From Scytalidium lignicola (taxonomy: Eukaryota > Ascomycota > Leotiomycetes): DNA of 64,000 bases. The translations under genes and the position numbers were made by a program. Shown here piece after piece: positions 48,277 to 59,694 of this stretch. Within the stretch, counting starts at the first letter, position 1, and every line of letters begins with the position of its first letter. The notes beneath the pieces are model-generated. The model was given only the letters and a program-made list of their open reading frames with translations, was not told the DNA's origin and ran no database searches. The stretch spans positions 1 to 64,000 of the forward strand of contig NCSJ02000223.1 in the NCBI GenBank assembly GCA_002812745.2, given 5' to 3'.

Positions 48277-50640
48277 TTACTATAATAATAATTAATTTTA
48301 ATAGTTAAATAACAAAACCCCAATTCTTACAGACAAAACATTCATCGAATATCTTCTTCAAGTTATAACTAATTTACATCTTCCTTTTCAAGCAGTCGAA
48401 CATAAATCATTTTGCAATTTTCAACATCTTCTTAACCCTCTTTATTCAATGCCATCTGCGAAAACCCTTCAAGTATATATTATGGACTATGCAACTTCAA
48501 TCGAAAAATTATTATTACAAGATATTATTCCTGGTTCAAATATTTCAATAGCTCTTGATTGTTAATCTAGTCCAAACTATATAGTATTTATAAGAGTGAC
48601 TGTATATTAGATTGATAAATATTAAGAGTTTCGTAAAGCATTGATTAAATTTAAGCATTTACAAAGTGTTCATTCTGGTTTTCAACTTGTTCAAGTTCNT
48701 TTTTGATATTCTTTCACAACATTAAATAGAATATAATGTTCATACTATTATTTCAGACAATACAAGTAATAATAATACACTTAATAAAGAGATAAATGAA
48801 CTTGTATTAATATTATTAAATAATACTAATTACAATTCTAATTCTCAGTTGTTTTCAAATTAGATAATTCGAATACTATGCTTATTATATATTATCTAAT
48901 TATCTCTTCATGATTTACTTGAAGGAATTTGTATTAATCCAACAAATGATGAATTAGCTAAGAATTAGCATGATAATAACTTTCAAGAATTTGAAAGAAT
49001 NAAAAAAGGCAAAGCATAGTAATAGCATTCTATGAACACTTACAAAGGTTAATTATATATATTATAATAATTTTTATACTAATCTAATACACAGATTCAA
49101 AAACTTCCATTATATGTCAATTCAAGTCCTTAAAAGCAAGAAGAATTTCGATAGATTCAAGAATTTTAGCCTCATGACCTTACTAATCCAAAGAAGACTT
49201 TGAATTTAATTCAAGATGTTAAAATACATTAGAATTCAACATGTGAAATGCTTATTCAAGCATGAACATTACAATTAGCAATTAATAAGTATATTATAAG
49301 TAATACTACAAAGATGTTTTGACTGTCCAAAGTTGAATAAAAACAAGTTGAATACTTGATTAATCTTACTAAACCATTTTGTTTTTTTACAAATTCTATG
49401 AGACATACTAAAGGATCAACTGTTGGTCATGTTTATAAAGTATACAATTCTCTTTTTAATCATCTTGAGAATTCTTTAGCTTGACTTAAAATAAAAAAGG
49501 CTAAAAATGATCAAGAATAGATTGAACCTCTTATTAATAATCTTTCTAAAGCTTTTTTAAAGCTTTAGAAAGATTATCAATAAATATATACAGATTTAAG
49601 CAGTATATATACTATAAAAACAATTCTTATACTAGCTTATAAGCTGGTTCCATTTTAAGAAGAAGTTAGTTTTCCTGATAATACAAATTAAAAAGCAGAA
49701 TACTCTCAACAGTTTTATCATACATATAATTCAAAATATGCAAATATAGAATATACTTTATCAATTTCTCAGTAATAACAACAATTTCATCAACAAGATG
49801 ATTTATCTATGATATTATAATTGAATAAACTAAAGAATATATCATGATCAGAAAAGATTAAAGATAGATATCCAGAAAGTGAACAATATCTTAATCAACA
49901 TAAGTTTTATATTAATTTTTATAATAATTCTTATTAACAATTTTTAATGATAATTCAACAAAATGCACTTGATTACTGGAAAGGTCAAGAAGAAAAATAG
50001 CCTAAATTAGCAGTAATAGCACAAGATATTCTTTTTATTCCTGCTTCTAATATTAGAGTTGAATGTATTTTTAATAGAACTCAAGAAGTATATCATTTTT
50101 GCAGATTATATTTGCAACCAGATATAATTAAAGCATTAATGATAATATATCATTATAATAAGACTTTAATGAATAAAGAAACTCTTTTGAAAATTGCCCA
50201 TAATACTTTAACAACAGATGATTGTTCATTAGAAGTTATTTAAGCTAAAGAAGATGAATAAGCTGAAGAAATTAAAGATATCATGAAAATTGATTATATA
50301 AGTAATAAAGATAAAGAAATAAATTCTATATCACTTATTACTTTTCGTTTACTTTGTTAAAAACAAGATTATTCAAGCAAATTACAATAAACTCTTAGTT
50401 ATACACTAATTCCAAATTAAAAACAAAGAAATCAAATTCTTTTATAATGAGATAATGATTTTGATAATCAAGATTCTATGTTTATAATCAATATTCTTCT
50501 TTAATTAATCAGAATACAAGAAAACGTTGACAATTACCAGAATATGAAGATACATTTGGCGAAGAAGATATTGATGAAGAAATATTAGAATTTTCATCAA
50601 GTAGAATTAGTCCAAAAAGGCAACTTTTTTTCTAGTTTAT
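48277..50640 (+). pseudogene. RIP-degraded hAT-family transposase
   Basis: From about 48,309 the plus strand reads in one frame through DKTFIEYLLQV, HLPFQAVEHKSFCNFQHLL and SIALDC followed by a TAA where hAT elements have Trp (W..S, TGG to TAA-type change), then IVFIRVTVY, LQSVHSGFQLVQV and HTIISDNTSNNNTL, the central DNAsNN block. About 50,030-50,160 reads IPASNIRVECIFN and YLQPDIIKALM, the C-terminal hAT dimerisation domain. Dozens of TAA/TAG stops replace Gln and Trp codons. The N-terminal BED finger is not seen. Single Ns at 48,699 and 49,002 adjoin homopolymers. The element ends in AT-rich DNA near 50,640-50,870; terminal repeats were not proven. Confidence 0.8.
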
Positions 50641-51900
50641 AATATTTGTATATATATTTTTTAATTAATATACTTTCATGAAATCAATTTGCACTTTTAC
50701 ATTAAATTTTAATATTATAAATTNTACATTTTTATCTGNAAAAATAAAATTATAGCCATTATTATAGTAATCTATTTACAAATTATACATTATAATATAG
50801 AATCTTAACATATTACTTTATTCTTTCACAATATTTTATGCAATATAATGCAAATCACGTGAATGGGTTTAATAGGGTGTTGGTGGGTATCTACCTCCTA
50901 CTTAGCCTTGGGTTTTCTGGGGTTTGGGGTTTTTTTAAAAGTCAAAACCCACTTACTGGGTCCTCATAGGGTGAGTACCCAGTGGGTTTTGGGGCCTCAT
51001 TCCTCACTCTAGTAGGGTTCGATTACAGTAGTATTATGCTTACGTTTCAATCTTCTGAAGCATGGAGACGTCCTAGTTAGACTTGAATATGCTCTTCACT
51101 TGAAACTCTATTTTTATATCAACTTTTACTATTATAAATTCACTTGGAGTGTGAAAATAATAGGTTGCATTTAAGGTGGTGTGGTAGAGAATGGATTCCC
51201 CTACGACTAGAACAAGATTGAAAGTGTTTGAGAAGAGCAATAGAGATAAGTATTAAGTTGTGATGGAAAATAAATATCATCAATTCGCTAGGATTTTTTG
51301 ATTGTTTCATTGTAAGTATGTAAGTGATTACGTTTCAAGAATACAAGCAAAACTTGCTACTCGCTTCGCTCGCAAAGGGTGCTTCCCACCCAGAGGAATA
51401 AGTTGCTGTATTGTGAAGCTGTAATTCAGGGTTTTTGGTACTATTCAGCGCGCTGCGCGACCTCCGGCCGCTTGTGCGACGTATGGAGAAGGCCTTACAG
51501 GCGAGAAAAGGTAAGGCTTACATTACATACTTCGAATAGTTAATAAAATCACGCAAAACGACTTCTTCTAGCCAATCATAAGAAGAATAAAATCTACAAA
51601 TTACGTAAGGAGGCTTATAATGTTTGCAATATTATATAGACAAGCAAAGCTTGCTTCTTGTTATGCTCGGAGAAGGGGAATTACTTATATATATTGTAAG
51701 GGTGTATTGCGGTTGAGTATGTACTGTAGCAAGGTAAGTTCATAGCTTTGCTGTCTATAAGGTCTAGCTATGCTGAGCTGTAGCTAATTATAGCATAGTT
51801 ACAGTAGTTGAACTGGTGGAAAAGGAAGAAAGAAAGTTGTTGTTTGTGGTAGTTAAGCTACAGTTATATATAACCAAGGAGTTAAGGTGTAAGGTATAAA
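50641..51900. other. Inter-transposon spacer with hairpin and short repeats
   Basis: 50,641-50,850 AT-rich. 50,860-51,030 is GC-richer, with G/T-rich tracts and a hairpin (AAAACCCACTTACTGGGT at 50,944-50,961 pairing with ACCCAGTGGGTTTT at 50,977-50,990). 51,341-51,394 and 51,641-51,676 repeat the AGCAAAGCTTGCT unit also seen at 21,105. No gene. Confidence 0.5.
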
Positions 51901-53501
51901 GTCCTTGTATATAAGTAAGTATAACATGTTGTAAGGTATTCTTTACCATAATAAGATTATATGTATAAAATTATAATTTCAAACCATTTAATCCATTGAT
52001 ATTAAATTATAATTACTAATGCTTAATAGATCTGACCTTATTTTATTCAAGATCTCTTAATACTTCAAGATATACAACATTGTTAGTTGTAGTTACTTGT
52101 TTAGCTAAAAGGACTGACAACCCTTTTATAAAGGTTGTTTGAGAAATTACAATGTAGAATTGCTTATATGTAAACACTAGAATATATAAATTAAGCCTAA
52201 CCTTGTTAAATGATTAACCTTGAGCCTTGTTTATAGTCATGGTAAAGTATACTTAAAGAGGGAACTACTTATAAGTGAATGTAAATAGTAGATTAATGTT
52301 GTTGGAGAATAACTTTATTTAAGGAATTGTATGTCTTTAACCATCAAAATCACCTCTTAGCAATTAGCCTTTAATTATATGCTTATGTAAAGTTGTTATA
52401 ACTATTTGACTATTATTATACAATCCTTCAGCAAGATATAGATTGTAAATTAACATCATAAGAATATTAACCTTTAATATAAGCTTAGAAGAAGATAAGG
52501 TTAAGAGTTTAATCAATTATAATATCTTTGTAAGATATTTATGTAAACTATTATCTTGTTCATTGACATTAACAATGTCTATTAACATGTACATATGCTC
52601 AACTCCAGGGAAATGCTCCAGAATAATTGTATTTAATTCTTTTATTGTTTAGTTAAGTGTTATAAGTAAAGTTGTACTATGAAAAGTTGAATAATAAGTA
52701 AGAGTATGCTGAAGTAAAGATTTAGGATAAACACTCTTAAGGAGTTATTTTAAGTTAATAGTTATAAAAACCCTTTTAAGAATTAAAACAAGTTTATTCA
52801 AGGTTATATCATAAGGTAATAACTTAATCTACTGAACAAAGTTGACTTTTCCATCTCTAGAGTATATATGTATATTGATCTTCAAATGTAATCTTTATAA
52901 TCAAGGCTATATGAAAGAACATTGTAAACAAACACAAATAGTATTTGTTTAAATTCCTTTTATTACTACTAACAAAATCTGTGCAAAATTATCATCAAGA
53001 ATAACAAGAATGCTATCAAACAAGAGATTTTTATCCTCAACAGACTATAAATCATAAAATAACCTGTGAACAACCTTAAAATAATACTTATATTGTATAA
53101 GAACTTCGTCTTATATAATTAGATTAACCTTACAAAGTATAATTGTCAGTTTGTTGTTTTTAAGGATTAAGCTTACAAACGTTTTATATAATTAAATAAG
53201 AATTTGAAATTGAGAATAAGTTGTATAGCCTCCTAGTAATAGAAGTGTTATAATGTTAATAAAGGTTATACATAATACATTCTTGCTTAATCCACGAAAG
53301 TAGTAATATAAAATCTTGTAAAAGAAGGTCTTATTAGTTCTTCTAAACCCTTGTAGATAGAAATAAGCATTTTGCAATTTGTTTTTAATTGTTATAATAA
53401 TAGTATTAAAACATTCATATTAGTTATTGTTTAGTTAATCTTGTATATTAGTAGTTATAAATTCTTCTTTTATAAGATTATATATTAGTTTAGTAGAAGT
53501 A

Positions 53502-53635
53502 CTGTGATATCCTAAATTACCCNTTTTTTTCGCCAAAATTGGGCCCCGTGCACCACTTTTTGGTGCGCGTACCATAGTAATTGAATGCAACGGGTAAATT
53601 CATCAATTGACGCGCCATAACTCAACCATTTGCTT
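53502..53635 (+). repeat. Left terminal inverted repeat
   Basis: About 134 bp, almost identical to the inverse of 56,506-56,635. Internal features: a T-run with an N, GGGCCCCGTGCACC, then GGTGCGCGTACCATAG, and CATAACTCAACCATTTGC at the inner edge. Probably contains the transposase promoter. Confidence 0.9.
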
Positions 53636-53710
53636 TATAATTGTTTTATATACAATATATTAAGGTTTTTTACATATATATCAATCTATTTTGACGCGTA
53701 TGACGCGTGT

Positions 53711-54742
53711 ATGGCTCCCAGGCTCTCCAAAGATACGGTCAAAGTGATTGAATGGGCTCTCCTGAATACTGACGACGATAAATATGTGATTGCCAACACT
53801 CTGGGGGTCTCCTATGAAACAGTTCGATACCATGCGCGAAGATTAAAGCTCAGTGAAATAGCAGGAATCGATATAAGGAAGCCTAGTGGTCGCCGTCGAA
53901 TTGTGACGCCGGCAATCGAACAAGCAGTGGTTGATTGGTTGATAATACGGAGCGATTTATTCCAAGACGAAGTGGCTGACTATATATATGAGGAGTTTGG
54001 CGTTAAATTGTCTCAATCAATGATCTCAAGGCTTCTAAAAAGGTTAAATATTAGCCATAAACGTATTGAGTATATAGTTGCTCAGTGAAGTCAATCTCTT
54101 GTTGATGATTGGCTTATTGAATCTTCTAATTGGACAGTTAATCAACTAGTATTTATCGACGAATCTGCTACCAACGAGCATACTGGCGATCGAAAATATG
54201 GGTGGGCGCCTGTAGGGAAAGTAGCAAAAGCTAGAAGGTTCTTGAAACGGTCGGAAAGGTAGTCAATATTGCTAGTATACACTGTAGAAGGTTATATCAG
54301 CGTGAGTACCTTTTAAGGTGGTATAAACACTGAAATGTTTGAAAATTGGATTATTTCAAATGTATTGCTTTTATGTAACCCTTATCCATACGATCAATCG
54401 ATATTAATTATGGATAATTGCAGAATTCATCGAAAACAATACCTTGAAGTACTTTGTGCGGAAAAGGGGTTAATCCTGAAGTTTTTGCTATTATATTGCC
54501 CTTTTTTAAACCTTATCAAAGAGAGTTTCCACGATTTGAAGGCTTGGATTCGTCAGAATTATAGTTCACAAGTGTATATTAGCTATGAATTTGAGGATTT
54601 TTTACATATTGCGATTAAAGCAGTTGGAAAGTGTAGCTCTCCGAGAGTTGTAAAGAATGCTTGTGGCCACTTTCAGCATTCAGGTTATCAAGGAGCTGAA
54701 CGTAGCAATATTGAAGATGGTATTGAAAGTGATGTTGAATAA
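53711..54742 (+). pseudogene. Tc1/mariner-type DDE transposase with three stops
   Basis: ATG at 53,711, 75 bp inside the left repeat; 343 codons in one frame. N-terminal helix-turn-helix (IANTLGVSYETVRYHARRL) and second HTH (VKLSQSMISRLLKRLNISHK). DDE residues: FIDESATNEH with GWAPVG, LIMDNCRIH, and LLLYCPFLNLIKESFHDLKA; spacing of the last pair is about 35 residues, as in Tc1/mariner/IS630. Stops at 54,086 (TGA, expected Trp), 54,260 (TAG, expected Trp) and 54,314 (TAA, expected Gln) are each one transition away from a sense codon. No frameshift. Non-functional as read, but could be mobilised in trans. Confidence 0.88.
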
Positions 54743-54888
54743 GTATATTTGATTCTATAATTACAATTATGTATATATAATATATTAATCTAATTGGTAG
54801 AAGAGTTGGTTGACAAGCTAGTGATAGAATGTATTGTAAGATTGCTTGAATTGTTGTTAATCTTAGCTTCTGCCTTAGATTTTACCTT

Positions 54889-56460
54889 CTATTCGTCAAT
54901 ATATGGCTTCAAATCTTTGATTGTTCCCCAAAGTAAAGAAAAAGACTGTATTTGGCTGTCGTTGAGGTTGTTCAACCGAATAGGGGTAATACTCTCTTCC
55001 TTCATAATCTCAAACACCAATTTGAGCTTGTCATCCTTCTGAAATTCAAGTATGTTCTGGTATATATATTCTTCGAAAGATTTGATCCATATGTCATTGC
55101 TAATTGTCTGTTGTAATAAGCTTGATGGATGGATGGATTCGCATGTTGGAGGCTGTGTTTGAGGTTGGTTTTCAGGTGGATTCGGAGGTTGAACTAGCAA
55201 TATTGACTCTGGAAACATTGTAGGTTGTAGCATATATGGTAATTGGTTAGGCAGATATGGTAAACTGTGGCTGGCCATATGACCAGCCATATGGCCAGCC
55301 ATATTGAAGATAATTGGGTTGGTTAATGTTAATGGTGTTGGCGTTGGTTCAAGCTTTGGGAGTTCCACTTTCTTCTTTTTATGTTGAAGATATTGTTTAT
55401 GGCGCTCTTGAATCATCTTGATTATTCGTGAAGATGGCTTTTGAAGGCTAGCTTTACCTTTATTGATTTTAATTGCTTACTCTTTTGTGATATCAACCTT
55501 AATTGGAAGGTATACAATCCTTGTTTTAGCATTTATGATATCAATACATATTTGCCTTTTAAAATGTTGGCAATTTGAATCAGAACAGCGATGGTAGTTT
55601 ATTAAAGAGTGTGTTTTAACATAGTTTAGGTCTTTATCTAATAAAGCTTGTAAATCGGCTTCTTGTTGAGCTATTATTGTTGTTTGAGACTTCTTCTGAA
55701 TAGAGGGTTGTAAATCGTCAATATCTTCTGTAACAATCAGGAATATGCGTTTTGGAGTAGGTTTGAGCTTTTCGGAAGTCTGCAGAGCAAGTAGAGAAGG
55801 TGGAAGTGTTATATCATCTAGGTCAAACGTTATTGTATATTGAGCTTTGATTTATAGTATATCTCCTTTTTTGGATGGCTTATTAAGTAATAAGCCTTCC
55901 AGATCTTTCTAATCTTCTACACTTGTAATATTATATTTAGAAGGTTTCCGTTCACTGCTATGCTCATACTTCAATCGACTCCTATCCCTAATTGCCCCTT
56001 GTATTTCCTTCTGTACTATGTGTTGTTGAATAATATCATATGCCTTCTGTTTGATCTTGTTATATTCGAGGTGGTGAGGGTTATTCAGGTCAACAAGATA
56101 TCCTTTTGAAGATAATTTAATCCCTTCAAAGAATATCTTTAGCCCAAACTCGATATTGTGTGGCTTTTTGGCTGTAGATACCGGTGGTGGTGTTGATGAT
56201 ATATCGGCTGGTTCGGTTGAGGGTAAAGGGGCAGGCTCTCCTGAAGTTCCAGTTGTAGTTCCTGAAGGCTTTGGAGAAGTTGAAGATGTTGAAGATTCGA
56301 CAACAATAGCAGGAGAAGCGCGATCTGCCAAACTAAGTGTTAAAAGTCGGATTTGAACTCTTGGTCGTCGAATAGGGGCTGGGGTTGATGGTTTGGAAGC
56401 TCTTTTACGAGCTTTTGGTGGAGCTTTGGAAGTGGAAGTTTTGGGTTTTGGACGTGGCAT
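54889..56460 (-). pseudogene. Accessory protein of the Tc1/mariner element, unknown function, three stops
   Basis: ATG at 56,460, about 46 bp inside the right repeat; one continuous frame of 523 codons broken only by stops at 55,909, 55,867 and about 55,478, each removable by one transition. Residues 1-20 are basic and Pro-rich (MPRPKPKTSTSKAPPKARKR), an AT-hook-like start; then a Pro/Ser/Thr-rich linker to ~100; then a helical block (EFGLKIFFEGIKLSSKGYLV, KIKQKAYDIIQQHIVQKEIQ). The middle has HRCSDSNCQHFKRQIC, a possible Cys/His metal site. Near residue 365 is a short repeat AGHMAGHMASH, then a Pro/Gln-rich stretch and a C-terminal helical block (SFEEYIYQNILEFQKDDKLK). I do not recognise the family. 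Shared terminal repeats and convergent layout make it part of the transposon, not a captured neighbour, though capture long ago is possible. Confidence 0.7.
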
Positions 56461-56505
56461 ATTAACTCTCAAATATCAATATACAATAACACTTCAAAAG
56501 GAGCA

Positions 56506-56635
56506 AATGGTTGAGTTATGGCGTGTCAATTGATGAATTTACCCGTTGCATTCAATTACTATGGTACGCGCACCNAAAAAGTGGTGCACAGGGCCCAATT
56601 TTGGCGNAAAAAAAGGGTAATTTAGGATATCACAG
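56506..56635 (-). repeat. Right terminal inverted repeat
   Basis: About 130 bp, inverse of 53,502-53,635 with a few substitutions and differing homopolymer lengths marked by Ns. Probably drives the leftward accessory gene. Confidence 0.9.
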
Positions 56636-59354
56636 TAAGTACAAAAGACTAATCAAAACAAAATATTAACATATTAAAGTCTATAAGTATTAATTGAAGA
56701 TCTTATAACTTCTCATTCAGTATGTATAGTCTATAATTATACTCTGGATATTGTAAAACTAATGAGAAGCTTGTATTATGAAGAGACTTCAAATGATGAC
56801 ATAAATCATCATATATATAAGTCTTGAAACATTCTTACATAGTTATAAGATTATTGATTAAATGTATACATAAGCTAATAAGGAATGTAATATGTAAGTG
56901 ATTAGCTAAATCAACTTAAATTACTTCCTTAAAGTAAGAGAACTACTCTTGATCATTGTTAGTTAAACCTTTAACAATACATATAATATAATATGTAAGA
57001 TGTTAGACATTATCAACTATATATAACTCATCAAACGATTATGAACTATGAACATATATAAGTNAAAAGACATAAGTAATACTTCTCTTTATACATTAGA
57101 TTGTAATAATATATATAGCCAACAACTTTTCNTTTGTTTATAGNTTTTTCTAAACTTGAGCATCTTGATCTTACATAAAAGGTGTTAAGAATTCTTGATA
57201 TAATCACTTGAAGTTGTATATATCTTCTTGTTTATAAGGTTTGCCTTTAGTATACTTATCTTTTATATTATGTTTGAAGAAGGCTATAAGTTTAAAATAA
57301 TTATTTTTGAGTTTATCAATAATCTGATCTTTAGTTATATCTTCTCTAAAAGTAATTGTATACTTTTCTTAAAGGTGTATAAGTAATTGTATTATTATGG
57401 TTATTCTTGATGAGTAAAATACTTTATCAAATAAGCAAAAGCTTTTATAAAGCTTATATAATAAGCTTGAACAAACTATTTAATCTTATCTTGTGAATTC
57501 TTGATTATAACAATAAAATGATCATGTCCTTTATATATATACTTATAGATATATTTTATAACTTGTATTATACTATATATCCTAATGTTAAGGTGACATT
57601 AAAACCTTTAAAGTAAATAAGGATTATAAGGAATTACTTAACAATTATTGTCTATAATTAATTGTTTGAAAGTATTTAATTTGTAAACAAACGTTTGGCC
57701 ATTGTCCTTATAACAATATAATAAATATCTATCTTTAAAAATGACAATAACATTTGTAAACTTCTTTGGAAATCCTCTTGTACAAAGAAATAGTTTAACA
57801 AGTGTCTTTTACTTTATACAAACATTATTAAGATAATCAAGGTTGTATATACTATAAACTATATACATAATCACTGATTCTTGTAGTATACTATGAGGAT
57901 TGTAGTTTAGATCTAGTATCTTTATATAAATCATCTTATTAATATAATCTAGTGAAAAGTTAACTGAACTATATAATAAGTAAAAGATGAAGTGTATATA
58001 AGGAAGCTTATACTCTTAATACTTAATCGTAAAGTAATGACTATCTTAAAAGCTTAAAACACTTCTTTTAAATACCTTAACTAACTTATACTTTTTACCT
58101 TCAAAAACATGAACAATTAAGTTAAGCTAGTCTATAACTGATTGGTTAAGAAGAAGGTTATCTTCAATCTTTAACTAGTTAAAATTTGTTATTATAATAA
58201 TGAAATAAGTAAACTTCTTAAAGTAATATATTAAAGTTATTAAATCTTAAAACAATTGTTATATATAACGATTACTTCTTATAAACCCAGAAAAGAATAT
58301 AATATAATAACTTAACTTAATTATATTTATATTTCTTAAACATAAAGCATTATGTACAAACTAATATAAATTAATATATAATTTATCTTGATGATTATGA
58401 AGTTAATCAAGTTTAGTAATTTCATAACTTGTATAATAATCAACAATATATTGTTAAAAGAGTTGAGTATTGTAAAAGATCAAAGAGAACTGATCTTTTC
58501 AAGGGTGTAAATAATAATAATATTATATTTATTAAGTTAACCGTTAAGTTTTATAATTATCCTGATATTTTATGTTATAATGCTAATTATAATCATTATA
58601 AGGAAATAATAATACATAGTACAATAATATATAAGCAGGATAAGTAATTGGAATTTGAGTTATTTAAGATATTTTATTAACTTTATTCTGATTGGTTAAT
58701 AGTATATTTCTAAACTTGAATTCACTAGATTCTTTTAGAACAATTATAACAACTTCATTGTTGATAAGGAGGTTTATACACCTTGAATAATAAGCCTTTT
58801 TTGTAATCAACTTTATTCAAAGGTTTAAACTAAACTAAAAGTAACTTGGCTATATAACTATATGTTTAACGATTGTTATATATAAGTTGATAAAAGGATT
58901 ATAATCTATAAGCATCATATGAAGCTTATAGAGTATAACTTAATTTAGTTTAAAATAATAATTTAATTGAATGTTTGTAGTATAGTTAGGATTGTAAAAG
59001 AATAATTAAGTAAACTTAAGAGTTTTCTGAGAAGAAGCTGGTTAAAGAGGTCCTTGTAAGTAAAATAAAGTGTTATAAATGAAGAAACAAGTTATGTTAA
59101 GTCTTTAATTGTTAGTTTGTTTATCTTTTGTATAGTTTATAAATGTAAAAGTAAGAGTAAAATTATATCTTTGTATATAAGAGTAAAATTCCTTTGATCT
59201 TGGATTTTACTTTGTAAACAGAGTTTTTAAGAATTAAGGTAATTCTTAAAATAGTATTAATTTTAATTTCTTTTCCTTATAACAACTTTGAGAAGTTTCC
59301 TTTAACTAATGTAAAGCTTGACAAGTTGAACAAACATTATTTTTAGCTATTTGT

Positions 59355-59694
59355 TGTTACGGTTCTTACCGTCACAACCTGATAGGCGCCAGGGGGTGGC
59401 CTATGGAATGTCCGTGGCCGACGAATGTTGGGTCACGTGACGAGCCTTGGCGTATAGAGGCGTATAGGGGCGTATGGCTATACGGGTCTATACTGGTCTA
59501 TACGGCCGAGTACTCACTTGTCTATATAAGAACACGTTCCTTAAGCTTTAGTTGGGAACCTCGTGTTCAACCTAAGTTACAACTCTACTATATATACTTG
59601 TTTACTATAACTACAGACGCCTTACTTCCACATAAACCCTGCGAGAGTGACCAGACCTACCCCACGTGACCGTGTCGTAGGAAGTCTCGTAACA
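59355..59694. mobile_element. Solo LTR with perfect 5-bp target duplication
   Basis: 340 bp of normal composition inside RIP-degraded Helitron DNA. It begins TGTTACGG and ends CGTAACA (TG..CA with a 7-bp inverted end), and is flanked by TTTGT on both sides (59,350-59,354 and 59,695-59,699). A TATA box (TATATAAG) lies at about 59,524, followed by a CTTAAGC-type leader, as in an LTR promoter. No internal retroelement genes adjoin it, so it is the product of LTR-LTR recombination. An open frame spanning it is not a gene. Confidence 0.9.

Larger units (their letters stand above)
53502..56635 (+). mobile_element. Two-gene Tc1/mariner-type element with ~130-bp inverted repeats
   Basis: 3,134 bp, flanked by TA (53,500-53,501 and 56,636-56,637). 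Both ends begin CTGTGATATCCTAAATTACC inward. It carries a transposase gene rightward and a second gene leftward, their stops 146 bp apart, so the genes converge and each starts just inside one terminal repeat. Composition is far less AT-rich than the Helitron around it, so it arrived later, but six in-frame stops (three per gene), all explicable as single C-to-T or G-to-A changes, show it has met RIP too. Confidence 0.9.

Noticed and set aside
50880..50945. G/T-rich tract (GGGGTTTGGGG) as possible telomeric repeat
   Set aside because: Not a TTAGGG array and only one short run; a repeat edge is more likely.
59403..59669. 88-codon open frame
   Set aside because: Lies wholly inside the solo LTR.
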